From Rhabditophanes sp. KR3021 (lineage: Eukaryota > Nematoda > Chromadorea > Rhabditida > Alloionematidae), in contig CAUJLY010000006.1 of the NCBI GenBank assembly GCA_963281155.1, positions 5,828,001 through 5,892,000 on the forward strand: a DNA stretch of 64,000 nt, read 5' to 3'. Positions within the stretch are counted from its first letter, which is position 1, and each line of letters begins with the position of its first letter. Below the pieces are notes generated by a model. That model was not told the DNA's origin. It did no database searches and saw nothing but the letters and a program-made list of their open reading frames with translations. Both the position numbers and the translations under genes were made by a program. Below are positions 1 through 12,807 of this stretch, piece by piece.

Positions 1-3000
1 ATTCGGATGCAGTGATTATTTCTGGACCTGTAGAGACAACAATGCTTTCAGAATGAACTGCCCAGCCAATCTTTACTTCAACCCATCCAGAAATCAATGT
101 CAATATGAGCAAAATGTTGAACTCTGTACCGACCCAGAATTGAGAGAATCTATGATCCCAAAACAAGCTATGTGAGTCATTTACAATACCTTTCATATTA
201 ATCATATTAATTTCTTTAGTCCTGAATTCAGCTGCGAAGGAAAACGCAACGGCTTCTACACTAAGGGATATTGTGATGGAAATTACCTTAGATGCCACGA
301 CGGATTCTTGACTAACCACAGATGCCCCTCTGAACTTGAATTTGATGTTAAGAAGTCTGCATGCGTTTATAAAAACGATGTTTCCGCTTGTAAAAATCTC
401 CGTAGAATGAGTTTCCAAGCCAAACACAGCAACAAGACATCTAGCCACCATTCTGAATCTTACAACACCGAAAAAGCTCCTGACTGTTCAATCGTAGCTG
501 ACGGAGTTTATCCACATCAATCAAAAGCCTGTGCCGAATCTTTCTGGAAATGTAACTCTGGAGTTGCTTCTTTCTTGAAATGCCCAAAAGGTCTTTTCTA
601 TTGTCGTCAAACTGAACAGTGTAATCACCGCGAAAATGTCCTTGAATGTAGATCTGGATACGGACATGGAAAGGGGAATAAAGGTTATGGACAAGAGAAT
701 ACTCACAACACTCATAACTCTCATAACCATCACGGAACCTTCCCAGCACCAAAGCCTGTTATTTCTGAAACTCAAATGAGCTGTTCTGGAAAAAGCGATG
801 GATTCTACACTTCCGCCCCATGTACTCCTTCTTACTACCAATGTTCTTCCGAATATGCCTTCAGCCAGATTTGTCCATCCAAATGGGTATTTGATGTTCC
901 ATCAAAATCATGTGTTCACGTCAGAAGATGCCGTAAATTTGAAGGCGAAGTTCTTCCACAAGATCCAGTTACTACAACATCTGCTCCAACATTTGCACCA
1001 ACTACTACCGAAGGATTCCCATCATCAACTACTCAACGCCCTACTACCACAAGAAGACCATCAACTTCAACTACTGGAGCTCCCGTTACCGAGAAACCAA
1101 CAGATGATTTCTGTCAAGACAAAGCTGATGGCTCCTACCCACTTGATTGCAGCTCAGATTATTATGTTTGTGCTTACGAATTCGCCTACAAAATGAGATG
1201 CTCTGGAAATACCGTTTTTGATGTTGAACTAAATGCTTGTGATATTAAATCTCATGTTGCTGCTTGCGGCGGAACAAGACCAGCTGTTGCACCAACAACC
1301 AAAGCTACAATCGTCGTCAAAGATCCATTCTGCGAAGGAAAAGCCGATGGAAATTATGCCAATGGATGCTCAAACGAATATTATGTCTGTTCTTCCGAGC
1401 ATGCTTACAAAAGAACCTGTTCTCCAGGTCTTGTCTACTCAATCGAAGATGATGCATGTGTTTACAAAAAACACGCTGAAGCTTGTGGTGGAAAGAAAGT
1501 CGCTGATGTTCCAGTTGTTGTAGAAGTTACCAGAGCCCCAGATACTTTCTGTGTTGGAAAGCCTGATGGAAAGTACGCTCAGGGATGTACTTCTTCTTTC
1601 TATGTCTGTTACAAATCTTTTGCTAACAAGCAAGAATGTCCATTCGGACTTGTTTTTGATGTTGAATATGACCAATGCGACAACAGAGAAGAAGTTGATG
1701 CTTGTGGAGGAAAGAAAACTATCCCAACGCCATCTGCTTCAATCCCTCAAGCCCCAGTTGATTCTTTCTGTAATGGGAAAAGCGATGGCTATTATGGCTT
1801 AGACTGTTCATCTGATTACTACGCTTGCGTTGGTGGATTTGCTCAAAAGATGTCATGTCACCCAGGACTTTTTTATGATGTAACTGAAAATATTTGCCTC
1901 GAAAAGGATGAAGTTAAGGCTTGTGGTGGACAAAGAAGACAATCGACTCAAGCCCCAGCTCAAGAACCTACCGCACCAGCTGACACTTTCTGTAATGGCA
2001 AAGGTGATGGTTACTATGCTGATGGATGCGTTGATTCATACTACAATTGTGAAGATGGCTCAGGAGACAAACAATCTTGCCCATATGGACTTTACTTCGA
2101 TATCGAATTTAGCCTTTGTGACTATAAAGATAATATTGAAGTTTGTGGCGGATCCAGAACAACTGTTGCTCAAGCTCCAACTACCCCTTCAAGACCAACA
2201 ACTGCACCAGATACTTTCTGCCAAGGAAAAGCCGATGGATATCATTCACAGGGATGCTCTAACAGTTATTATGCATGCCTTGCTGAACAAGCCACCAAAA
2301 TGAATTGCCCAGATGGCTTATTCTATGAAATTAAGCTTAACGAATGTCTCATCAGAGAAGAATCTGAATCTTGCGGAGGCAAATTAACCATCACTACTAC
2401 TGCCGACCCATCAATTGGAGTTGATCATGGATCTTCTGACACTTATTGTTATGACAAAACTGATGGATATTATGTTGAAAAATGTTCAGCCATGTACTAC
2501 AACTGTTTCGCCAACTTTGGAGCTAAATCATATTGCCCCGACGGCACTGTATTCGATACTGAGAAGGAAGAATGTAATTTCAAAACTGAAGTTGTTGCCT
2601 GTGGAGGGTCTCCATCTCCAGTCACTACTTCCGAAACATTTGCCCAAGCTCCTGTTGACACTTTCTGTGAAGCAAAAGAAGATGGCTACTATGCCTTAAA
2701 TTGTTCCTCTAAATATTACAGTTGTCTCGAAGAAATCTCATTCCAAATGTCGTGCCCAGTAGGACTTGTTTATGACTCTAAATACGGGCAATGTTTAACT
2801 CCAGAAGAAGCACCAACTTGCGGAGGAGCTGGCCCAACAGAATTTTCTCCAGCTCCAACTGATGCCCAAGCACCACCAGTTAAACTTGATCCATTCTGCG
2901 AAGGAAAAGATGACGATTACTACAGCAACAAGTGCTCTAATTGGTTCTACAACTGCGTTTCTGGATATGGAAACAAAATTGAATGCCCATCTGGACTTGT

Positions 3001-4564
3001 TTTTGATACAAACAGCCGATTGTGTGAAGTTAGGAAATACGCTGTCTCATGTGGTGGAAGCGCCAGACCTCAACTCGAAGTACAACCATCGAAGACTCCT
3101 CTCCCAGTTGATACTTATTGCGTAGGAAGATCTGATGGATATCACGCATTAAATTGCAGCAACACTTATTACGGCTGTAATGCTGGATTTGCTCAAAAAA
3201 TGGCTTGTCCCCTTGCCACATATTTTGATCAAGAAGTCAACAAATGTTCATTCAAAAACGAAGTCCCAATTTGTGGAGGAACCAGACCTACTGATATTGG
3301 ACAAGAACCTGCCAGTACTCCAATTCCAAGCGTTTTCTGCCAACAGAAAAAGAATGGAAGATATTGTGACGGCTGTCAATCTTGGTTCACTGTATGCCAA
3401 GGAAATATTGCCACTAGAATCGATTGCCCAGAAGGACTTTACTACGATCTTGAAAACGAACTGTGTGACTCTAGATCAAATATTGCCGCTTGTGGTGGTG
3501 CTGCTCCAACTAGACCGTACGTTTCTTGACATTAATATTTCATGTTTTATCATTTATTTAATATTCATAATAATTAGCAGTCAAAGATTAATATCTAGTA
3601 TTAACATTCTACATTTTTCAGAGTCATTACCACTCCTCGACCAATTGCTAAAGACATGTGTGCTTCAAAAGCCGATGGAACTTATTGCAAAGGATGCTCT
3701 TCATCATGCATCAAGTGTGAATCTGGATTAAGTATCAAGCTTAACTGTGAATCCGGTCTTTTCTACGATGTTGTCGAAAATAAATGTGACCACAAGGATC
3801 TAATTACCGCTTGTGGGGGTGAAAGACTTACAACTACTGTTGCTCCTGTTACTACTGCTTCAACATTACCCGCATTCGAAGATCTTGAAGTAGGAACTGC
3901 ATGCAATCCAAAGAGATGGAAGAAGGCTATTGGTCAAGCTTGTGGAACACAATTCTTCATGTGCCATGACAGAAAATTAATCAAGTTTGTTTGTCCACGT
4001 GAACAAAGATTCGACCAACGGTCAGGACTTTGTGGAATGATGTTCCAAGTTCCATGGTGCTGGAAAGGACATGGCCATGAATTCAATCATCACGGACATC
4101 AAGGTAATGGTCACCAACATGGCCACAATCAACAAAGTGGGCATAATCAACAAAATGGTCATGGAAAGAAAACTGAAATTGGATACGGAAAAGGACAAAA
4201 CGGAAACAAACAAGAATATGAAAAGTCCAAGCCACAAATTCTTCCCCGCCCAACAGAAGCTGAAATAACTGTTACCGAATCACCAAATAACGAACCAGTT
4301 CATGAATCTGTCAAACATGTTGCTGAATATTTCCAAAACCCAGAGCAAGAATTTAAAAAATCTGTTTTGGACATTGTTTGTAAAAAATTGAGTCCAGGTT
4401 TGTACGGAAAGACATGCTCCAGATTCTTTATTGTTTGTTTACGATCGGGTTCACCAATGAAAATGAGATGCTCAGGTGAAAATGAGCGTTTCAGTTTCAA
4501 AACTCATAATTGTCAACCAATTGAAGCTTGTGAAACTTGCGACGAATTCACTGGTAATCAGTAA
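1..4564 (+). CDS. Multi-domain chitin-binding (peritrophin-A/CBM14) secreted protein, 5' truncated by the window edge
   Basis: Exons 1(partial)-171, 220-3516 and 3622-4564 join in frame through introns of 48 and 105 bp and give at least 1469 residues. The window opens inside a domain, so the start codon and signal peptide are missing. I count one partial and 17 complete six-cysteine chitin-binding type-2 domains. The central eleven share a tight pattern (D-x-F/Y-C-x-x-K-x-D-G-x-Y...C-S-x-x-Y-Y-x-C...F-D...A-C-G-G) and are separated by short Thr/Pro/Ala linkers. The first four and last three are more divergent. A Gly/His/Asn/Gln-rich spacer (about 4065-4210) precedes the final domain. Proteins of this type bind chitin in the eggshell (C. 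elegans CBD-1, CPG-1/2), pharyngeal lining or cuticle. CBD-1 or the C39D10.7 type is the closest idea, but I cannot separate them. The next gene is convergent, 88 bp away. Confidence 0.9.
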
Positions 4565-4626
4565 CTTTTGAAAAGCTTAAATGCCTTTTTTCGATAATTC
4601 ATTTCTAAAACCTAATTTAGCATTTT

Positions 4627-4632
4627 AATAAA
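4627..4632 (+). terminator. Poly(A) signal AATAAA of the chitin-binding gene
   Basis: A canonical AATAAA lies 63 bp after the stop codon of the chitin-binding gene and only about 20 bp before the stop codon of the convergent paracaspase gene, so the two 3' ends nearly touch. Confidence 0.6.
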
Positions 4633-4652
4633 AAATATTTTAAATTAAACTT

Positions 4653-6798
4653 TTATTCATTTTCAAATAACCGAGTTATTAAAATATATCCTAATGACAC
4701 TGTTTTCTTCATTATAATATTGTCTTCCATCACTTCATCATTTTCATCGACTTTAAAAAGGCTAATTGTACAATCAACTTTCCCATTGACTTTTTGTAAT
4801 CCAGAAACCAAATAGGACAAAGTAACTCCTTCAGATGGGTCTTCTGAAAGACGAGGATTAGCGACTGATAATGGTTCATCGAATTCAAGGCATGCACGAT
4901 AAGCTAGTTTGTTATTGTTTAATTCGGCAGAATCTTCATTTTCGATTTCTTTTTTGCATACATTTGAATAAATATAACACTTGTTAGTAAAATGACCGCA
5001 AAAGTCTATCCATATGGTTATGCAAATATCGTTGTCTGCATCAACGCCTAATGTTACTGGATCAGGAAGTCTGTGCATATTACACCATGTCAAGTTATGT
5101 ACATTAAACGTTTGAGTATAACCAGTTGTTACTAGCGGATCTGTTAGTCTCCTAGGATAAGCTAAGTTACATGTAAATTCAGGAACTTGAACGTGTGATA
5201 TTAAGGGATCATTTTGAACATCTCTGAAAACTTTTTGAAGCATCGACAGAACTGGGATGTCTTTTGATAAGTGATGTTTAAGATATTTCATGAAGACTCC
5301 ATTCTTTTCTCCTACAACTTCATACGAACTACCACCAGTCGAAGTAGCAAAACCGAAAATTGTATTGGGTTTTACTGGAATCTTTTGTGGTATCTTAAAT
5401 ATTTGTTTGGCTCGCAAATGGAATTCTAGTGGATTAACCGGCTCTTCATATCTACAAATATCTAACAATATAACATGCATGCCAGTATTAAATTCCATAA
5501 ATTTATGCAAAATCCAATTCATTGGGAGACAATGTTCAGGTAAATACATATCAATCAAATTATTAATTGGTAATAAAAAACACTGTCCGTTAATTTGAAA
5601 ACCATGACCGACAAAATAAAAAACAGCATAAACATTGTCACTTAACAAATTTGTAAATTCAACTATCATTCTTTTCATTTCGTCCAAAGTTAAGTCAGCT
5701 AGTACAACAGTCTTAAAATTCATTTCTTGTAATTTCTCAGCTAATGTTTCAGCATCTGATAAAGGTGTTCTTAATCCTAAATCTAATATTTGATAATTTC
5801 TATTAGCTATTATTAGTGCCACTTTATCAGATGCTTCTAATACCATATTGGTAGTATCTAAATTAAAATATGCGGCATTTGATATAATCTTATTTTCTTC
5901 ATTTGATTCATCGCCCGTTTCTTTTAACACTTCATCAATTTGCTTGCTTTTTACATTCGAAACAAACTGTAATGAATATTTTAGTTAATATAACTGCGCT
6001 TTTGTTTATTGTAAAACATACGTAATCTTTCTTCGCTTATATATTTTTCTAAATCTATTGGTCCCAAATTTACAGAAATTTCTTTCTCTTCTAAATGCCA
6101 TAAAAGATAATCTTGGACAGTTACTTCATTTGAAATAGTGCATTTTAACTTTTGCTTTAATAGACATTCACATCTAACAATATATCGTACATTATCTTGA
6201 TCGTCAACATTAGTTGCCATTAATGGTGTATCATTTAAATAGAAATTTATAAGTGGCGAGGGGAACGCTTTGGTTTGGAGAGTTACTATTATATACATAT
6301 CGTCACTACTTGGTTCGATTAAGATGGGATTGCAATCTTCTCCCACTTCTACAGCCAAATATTTTCTTCCTAACACAAGCTGTATCTGTTCCAAACTATT
6401 TTTTTCTCCTAATGTCATTTTATTCCCATTCTCAATTATAGCATCGTTACATTGCCAGATTAATTGCTTAACTGTCATTCCATTCCCCATCAGTATCGGC
6501 AGTAATTTTTCCACTGCATCTCCTTCATTTAAAAGTTGATTTTTCTTATTTTCCCTAAATTCAGAAGTTTAATATTCATAGATATGAAAAATTACGATAA
6601 ATTAAAGCAATTATTTTTTTCTGGTCCTATCAGCCATTTCCAGACATTGTCTATTCTTAATAATTGTTCCACTATCCATGCCGCTCTATACATTATATTT
6701 GCGAATTGCTCCTCAATGAAGTCATTCTTATTTAGTGATACATAATTCATGTGGTTGATATCGTCATAAAGCATCCCAAGATCACTTAATGAATTCAT
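4653..6798 (-). CDS. malt-1: MALT1-type paracaspase
   Basis: Exons 6798-6596, 6554-6074 and 5966-4653 give a 665-residue model. The peptidase C14 p20-like core starts at K-V-A-L-I-I-A-N-R-N-Y (near residue 276). It contains the catalytic His in F-V-G-H-G-F (about residue 349) and the catalytic Cys in L-L-D-I-C-R (about 399), matching MALT1 (Y-A-G-H-G-Y and L-L-D-M-C-R) rather than caspases, whose Cys motif is QACxG. MALT1 proteases cut after Arg in NF-kB-type and related immune or stress signalling. The first exon and start of the second look like a small helical (death-domain-like) region. The rest of exon 2 and the C-terminal 170 residues look like Ig-type beta domains. The intron 2 join is uncertain: GTATGT at 6021 is the better donor, but only GTAAAT at 6073 keeps the frame with the acceptor at 5967. 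Confidence 0.85.
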
Positions 6799-8514
6799 CT
6801 TCGGTTTAGTTTTTTAACTTAAATATCTATTTGATTCAAATATCTCTTATAACTTTAACTTGATGTATAGAGTTCTAATTTTCTCTACAAAAAATATTTA
6901 ATTATGGAAGTGATAAATAAAATCATTAAAAAATACTTGACTCCATTAATTATATTCATTGATAAAAGCGTATAAGATTGTTGGAAACATCATGCAAAAA
7001 ATTATTTTAATTACTTTCATTAAATCTGCTATATACAATAACCTGGTTAATAAAAGCTTATTACGCCAGTGTACTTTTAAACTACACTTTTCTGTCTATT
7101 TGAACGTACAGCTTTATAATTTGCCTAATTCTTAAGATGCTTTTTATAATCCACATGTATTTAATAACTTGTGTGCCGAAAAGTATAATAATTATTATTG
7201 AAAAATGAAAGAGTGCTTCTCAATAACATATATTATTTAATCCATATTAAGAAAATCATTTTTTATACTATACTACTATAATAAATTTACAAAAAAGCTC
7301 ACATTAACTAAAAATATCCTTGGTAAGCATAAAATGTTGAACTGAGAAAGTTAACACTTCCTATCCATGATACAGTTTAAAACTATTTTATATGGCTTTG
7401 TAGAATATTGCGATGATGAAAGATACCTAATATTATTTATATTTGGATAAAAAATAACTTTTGTGATTAGTAATTTTGACTAGGTCTGTAATATTAAGGG
7501 TTTGATATTAAACCAGTACGGCGTATCTTAATTGCAACTACAATTGCATATGATGCAGGAAAACATAGTATAGAAAATTCATCATACACTTATTTCTTCT
7601 CTTTTTGTTGATCATGAAGTCTTATTGTCCAAAATTTACATATGAAAGTGTATCGAACACAAATATGCATACAATCGAACCTACCATTTTGACTGTCTCT
7701 ATAGTACATATATGTTAGTTTTTGATGAATATATAATGATAACACATTACGCATATTGATTTAAATTTGGGAATTCTTTAAAAAATTATAGATCATTGTA
7801 AAATAAAGGGACTACAATTTCTTTATACATGAATGTACCGCGGAAGTCCCGCTTTACAACTATAGATTTGCGCTAGTGACACACTGTTAGACAAAAATTG
7901 TTTGTCGTTATTAACACTAAGAAGCGACGAGCGACAACGATTTACTTGACTATAGTGGCCTTGTGTTTGGTAGTCAACAACGCACGCATAAGAGTAACTA
8001 TGCTATACTTTTGGTTAGCGCCTACACTCTGCCTTTGATTAATAATTCAATCGATAAGACCCTCATCTATGCATTGCCAAGAATGGTTGAAGCAATACAT
8101 GGAAGGCTTAAATATGCTTGACCGGAAAAATTACCTGGTCATTCAAATGGTTATATTTTGCAATCACATGTGCACGTTAACTTTCAGCGACACATCCAAT
8201 TATCCTAACGTATAAAGTTGTTTTTATTAAACTTTTTATGCCAAAGACAGCGCTCCATAATTTGATCTATTGCTAAATATATTGAATTATTTTAAGAAAC
8301 TATACATATTTTTATCTGTACATGAATAATTCATACTTTGCGTTGTCGTTTGTTAATTAGTATATTTTAAAAAATAAGCCATGTATTGCTATTTATTTCT
8401 TATATTTTTTGATATCTATGTTATTGATGTAATTGTAATTTAGAATTAATTTGACTGCTAACAATAGCTTTTTAATTTACATATTTAAGTAAATTTATTG
8501 TGTACATTCAGATT
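6799..8514. other. Divergent intergenic region with a less AT-rich island
   Basis: This is the shared upstream region of the paracaspase (-) and ONECUT (+) genes. Most is plain AT-rich sequence. About 7480-8220 is visibly richer in G and C than its surroundings and carries a short open frame at 8069-8215 (+, 48 residues, starting M-H-C-Q-E-W-L-K). I cannot tie this to any family; it could be a conserved enhancer, an undetected exon or an old decayed insertion. No tRNA or other structured RNA was recognised. Confidence 0.5.
8507..8511 (+). promoter_or_regulatory. Probable spliced-leader acceptor of the ONECUT gene
   Basis: TTCAG ends 3 bp before the chosen ATG (8515), downstream of AT-rich sequence. 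This position and consensus fit SL trans-splicing. It also supports 8515 over the in-frame GTG at 8500, which lies upstream of the acceptor. Confidence 0.5.
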
Positions 8515-11099
8515 ATGGAACCATCATCGGTACCTAAATGTGAGTTGCAAGAAATAAACTCTAATTTAGATACAAGATTTGAAACACAGTCTCCATCAGA
8601 TGAAGGTCCGTCAGATGAGGAGTTTTATTATGAAGACGGAGATGAAGATATCGATGAGCTAATAGTTAATGACTATCACCAGTTAGATCCGTCCTTATCT
8701 AATGCCGAACCAGCAGATGATTTAGAAGAGTTGCCCGACGACTTTTTAGGCCCAGATTGTATTAAAGGCACATCTCGAATACACCCAAAAAGTATACAAC
8801 GACGTCTTTCATCAAATATAGATAAAATTAGAGCTGCCAAGATAATGGCAAAGCATTCTACTGGAAAGAGTTTCCGTGAATCCATGATACGCGCCCCAAT
8901 ACATGGCAAAGCCCCATTATCCACCAAAAAGCAAGTAAATACTCAATCATACGGTGACGAAATTAAAGCGCAAAAAATTAGTAATGATCAAAGGTAATTA
9001 TTATAATGCAGTAAATTATTATTTTAAAGTAAGACGACACGCACAAGCCATAGATAACATCATTTAAATACTCTCCAACTACTATATGCGAGTTTTTTAT
9101 TCCCATTTGATTGAGACCAATTATTAGGAGTTTTATAAATATAAATTTCATGCGTTACTCTTCCTTTACACTTATTTCATTTTCTCTAATATATTATCTT
9201 TTTAGAATTTCTCACAGCAATATTGGCAAGCCAAGTGGGCTTAGTATGTCGTCAGTGACACGCGAAACACATTCAGACACTAATAATTTGGCTATGTCTT
9301 CTGATTCGTATCACACTAATGCGTCTAATTGTAATGTTAAATTAAATATCGATGAAAGTTTAAAATATTCTACTGATTCGCTATCTTCTGTTTTGCCTTG
9401 TCTAACTGCAAGTAGCAAAGCAACACTTGCTGAAATAGTATCTAAACTTGAGCCTCAAGAATACAAGTTGCAGCATCAGCAATCAATTGAAACAGCCGAG
9501 TTGACGGCGCGATTGCTATCTGATCAAACACAAACTTTTAGTAATGCAGAACTGGCATCATCTATGATCTCTACTTTGTTAGGAGAATCATCTCCGAAAC
9601 CTTATTCAGATTATGCCTACGATCCCGTTAATGCCTTGAAAGCTCTCGAACAAGCTGAAAAAATTTTGGAAGCTGCCAATGAAGAAAGAAATGCCCAAGC
9701 CGCTCAATTAAAAGTGAGCGAAGCTAGACAGGAGACTAGACATCAAATAAAAACGGAATGTCATATTGAACCAATCGATGACGCCATTAATGACGACGAT
9801 GATTTACCCCCAGTAGAACAACCCGAGCGACGTGATTTTAAAAGATCGAGAAGCCAAATTAAAATGGAAGTTGGTAGTGTCCAATCAAATAACTCGTCTG
9901 AACCTGAGGGAAGTGTGGGCACTTCTTCTTGTCTTAATCTTGGTGATGACGATGACGATGTATATATTGATACGAAAGAGCTTTGTAAAAAGATTGCCTA
10001 CGAACTAAAGCAACACTCCATCCCGCAGGCTGTTTTTGCGGAACGGATTTTGTGCCGGAGCCAAGGTACCTTATCCGATTTACTAAGAAACCCGAAGCCA
10101 TGGGACAAACTAAAATCAGGTAGAGAAACATTCAAACGAATGAACACGTGGGTGCAGCAGCCTTTAGAAGTAAGATTAGTCGTATTAGATTTATATCGAG
10201 GACCTTCTCTCCCTTCGCAAATGGTTGCTTCACTAAGTCCTCCAACGCCAGCTCAAAATTCCAGACATGCCACTAAGTTGAAATTAAGTAGCTCAGTTAA
10301 TAATAACATCAACGACGAGGCGGAAGATGGCGGAGCGTTAAAAAGGCCGCGTCTAGTATTTAGTGATATTCAAAAGAAGACGCTCCAAGCTATTTTCAAG
10401 GAAACTCAGAGACCTAGCAGGGAAATGCAACAGACGATAGCAGAACACTTGAGTTTGGACATATCAACAGTCGCAAACTTCTTTATGAATGCACGCAGAA
10501 GATCAAGAAATGCACAAAGTAGTAGTGGTGAAGAACCATCTGATTTTCAAGAGGTATTTTGACACTTTCATTGTTTGGTTATTAATTTTTGAATTTACTT
10601 TTAGCTATTACCTAACAGCCCAATACAAGATGACAATGATGGAGGGTGTGATTTTTCTCGAGACTCAAATGATATAACGACGATGGAAGAAGAAGCAAAA
10701 ATTAATCAAATTATAAGTAACGAGGCAGGAGCGGCAAAATTGTTATTCTCAGTCCCAATTCCGCCAGTAGTTATACCTTCTGCAGCTACCATTACACCAT
10801 CATTGACGATTCCAACACCGACGTCAGTACCAACTATTATCACACCTAGCAAACAACCATTATCTCCACTAACCGGTCCTGAAATCTTGCAAGAAATTAC
10901 GTTTGATACTAGAATTGATGATACTATTGAGTGTGTTGCTGCAATGGCAGCTAATTATGCAGCAAAGCAAAAAGAAGCGAAAAATGAACCTTCTCATGGT
11001 TTGAATAAGCCATCTGAAGCAACAACTATCCGAGCCCCTCGCAAACGGCCAATAACAAAAAAAAGAACTGATATCAATCTTGATTTCAATGTGGATTAA
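8515..11099 (+). CDS. ONECUT-class CUT-homeodomain transcription factor
   Basis: Exons 8515-8993, 9206-10553 and 10605-11099 join in phase and give 773 residues. The CUT domain (about residues 411-489) holds the signature S-I-P-Q-A-x-F-A-x-R-x-L-C-R-S-Q-G-T-L-S-D-L-L-R. The homeodomain follows after a short linker (about 538-596) and has the ONECUT hallmark F-F-M-N-A-R-R-R-S, that is Phe48 and Met50 in helix 3 instead of Trp and Gln. One CUT domain plus a divergent homeodomain defines the ONECUT class. C. elegans members include ceh-48 and ceh-38, and I cannot choose between them. ONECUT factors are nuclear DNA-binding regulators, pan-neuronal in several animals. The N-terminus is acidic and Ser-rich (E-E-F-Y-Y-E-D-G-D-E-D near residue 40). 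The C-terminal exon is Pro/Thr-rich and ends in a basic R-K-R...K-K-R patch. The join of exon 1 is the least certain. Confidence 0.92.
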
Positions 11100-11718
11100 T
11101 GATTTCTTATTACACCATCGTGCAACAACTTGTCAAGTCGTCTTAATAACTGGTTTAGAGACGTTTTTAATTTATCAAATTTTAATTTACACAATTTATA
11201 TACTATATAATCATCGTCGATTTCTTTTGCAAAGCTGACTCTTTTTAAAAACTATTTAATGACTGAATTGTTGTAAGGCTTGTTTTATATTTATGCAACA
11301 AAAATAATTTGGAATAAAATACAAATTTCTTAGAAATCATCTTATACTTCAAGCGAATTTTAAACTCAATATTCCTAATCAATTTATGAATACTTACAAT
11401 TAATTTTTTTATGGTGAATAAATTCAGTATTTTCAAATCATCATTTATTTATAGGTTAAAATAAAATAAATAAAATGATGTTTTTAAAGACATATAAGTT
11501 AGTATTAAGTCATTATGATGAATAATTGGGTTGAGTTTGTTCAAAGATCTGCGTGTAACAATTGAAATCAGGGAAATAAAGCTGTAATTTAATACATATA
11601 CAATAACGACGTATTAATGATTTGACTAAACTGAATAATTCGCCTATAAAATAAGTTTAAATGTGCCAGATGACCACAAAAATGAATATTATTATTGCCG
11701 AATTAGTGAGCAAATGTA
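11100..11718. other. Convergent intergenic region
   Basis: This lies between the 3' ends of the ONECUT gene and the coiled-coil gene. AATAAA at 11313-11318 is a plausible poly(A) signal for ONECUT. I see no coding pattern; the 63-residue reverse frame at 11245-11436 has biased, non-protein-like composition. Confidence 0.5.
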
Positions 11719-12807
11719 TTACTCATACAAAATTTCTGGATTGGTTGCCAAAATTTCAACTGATTTTCCTTTGTGCTTACGATGGTGAAGACAGAAGGTA
11801 TCTAAAGCCTTCTTGTCGGTTAAAAAATTAAACATTTTTCTGTACAGCTCTCTATCTTTGGCTGTTGCGTCAGCATACGTTTTGGGTGGGTGTAAGGTAA
11901 AATCACTAGTACGAGGTCCACACAGTTTCAAAATTTCCAAACCAACTTTACATTGAGATAAACCATAGTCCATAACTTTTTTCTTAAACTCACCAGCAAT
12001 TTTCTTAGGTGAAATCTTTTTCTTTTTATTTATTATTACAGTCTTTTTCCTTTTTGTTACTTCTACTACTTCAGCTTCTTCCTCATCTTCAACTTCTACT
12101 ACTTCAGCTTCCTCTTCAGCTCCTTCTTCCATTGGTTCATCTTCTACTTTTTCTAGTTCAGATTCAACTTCCTCCTCTGGTTCAACCACAACTTCTTCCT
12201 CTTCGTCATCATTACCTAGTATAATCAATGGCGGAATACGTTTAACTACTGGTTGAATTACAGGAACTGGCGCGGCAACTGCGGGTGGAGCAATAATGAA
12301 CGAAGCCATATTAATGTGGGGTCTTTGTACATCATATGACAAAACACTTGACGAAGAAGTATCAACAGAGCTTTGAGATTCAGAGCGCTCGCCATGTCTT
12401 TTGTGTCTATTTCGACGACCTCCCGATGGATAAGCTTTCCGAACATTCTCGATGCAAATGTTCAGTCTTTGAATTTCATTAAGTAATTCATTCTTTTCAA
12501 GTTTGTACTCATGATCAGCTTGGACCAAAATGGCCGCATTTTTCTTAGCAGCGATATCAGCTTTTTTAAACTTTGCCTCGCAAATAGCAAGATCGTACTT
12601 AGTTTCTTCGTACAAGCGTTTATAATTCTCAGCTTCATCCCGATACTTGGTTCCGACGGGGCCCATGCTTCTTTCCTCAGCCAGTCTCATCTCAGTAGCT
12701 GCAGTCCTCTGATAGGCTTTAATACAAATTGTTTATTATATTATCTAAAATAACTTACGCTTCAATGTTTCTGACTTGGTTGAAATATCAGTAGTAGGAG
12801 TAGTCAT
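11719..12807 (-). CDS. Coiled-coil protein with acidic tract and conserved-looking basic C-terminus, function unknown
   Basis: Exons 12807-12759 and 12716-11719 (42 bp intron) give 348 residues. Residues 20-110 are charged and heptad-like, consistent with a coiled coil. A Ser-rich stretch follows, then a hydrophobic Ala/Pro/Val segment, a dense Glu/Asp run (E-E-E-V-V-V-E-P-E-E-E and similar), and a Lys-rich patch (K-R-K-K-T-V-I-I-N-K-K-K-K). The last 95 residues look globular (G-L-E-I-L-K-L-C-G-P-R-T-S-D-F and F-C-L-H-H-R-K-H-K-G-K-S), so this is probably a folded domain. I recognise no family. Acidic and basic tracts suggest a nuclear or RNA/chromatin-associated protein, but that is only inference. 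There is no signal peptide or membrane segment. Confidence 0.75.

Noticed and set aside
3180..3731. 183-residue frame overlapping the chitin-binding gene
   Set aside because: It lies in another frame of the chitin-binding exons and runs across their intron; composition is not protein-like and the real frame continues on both sides.
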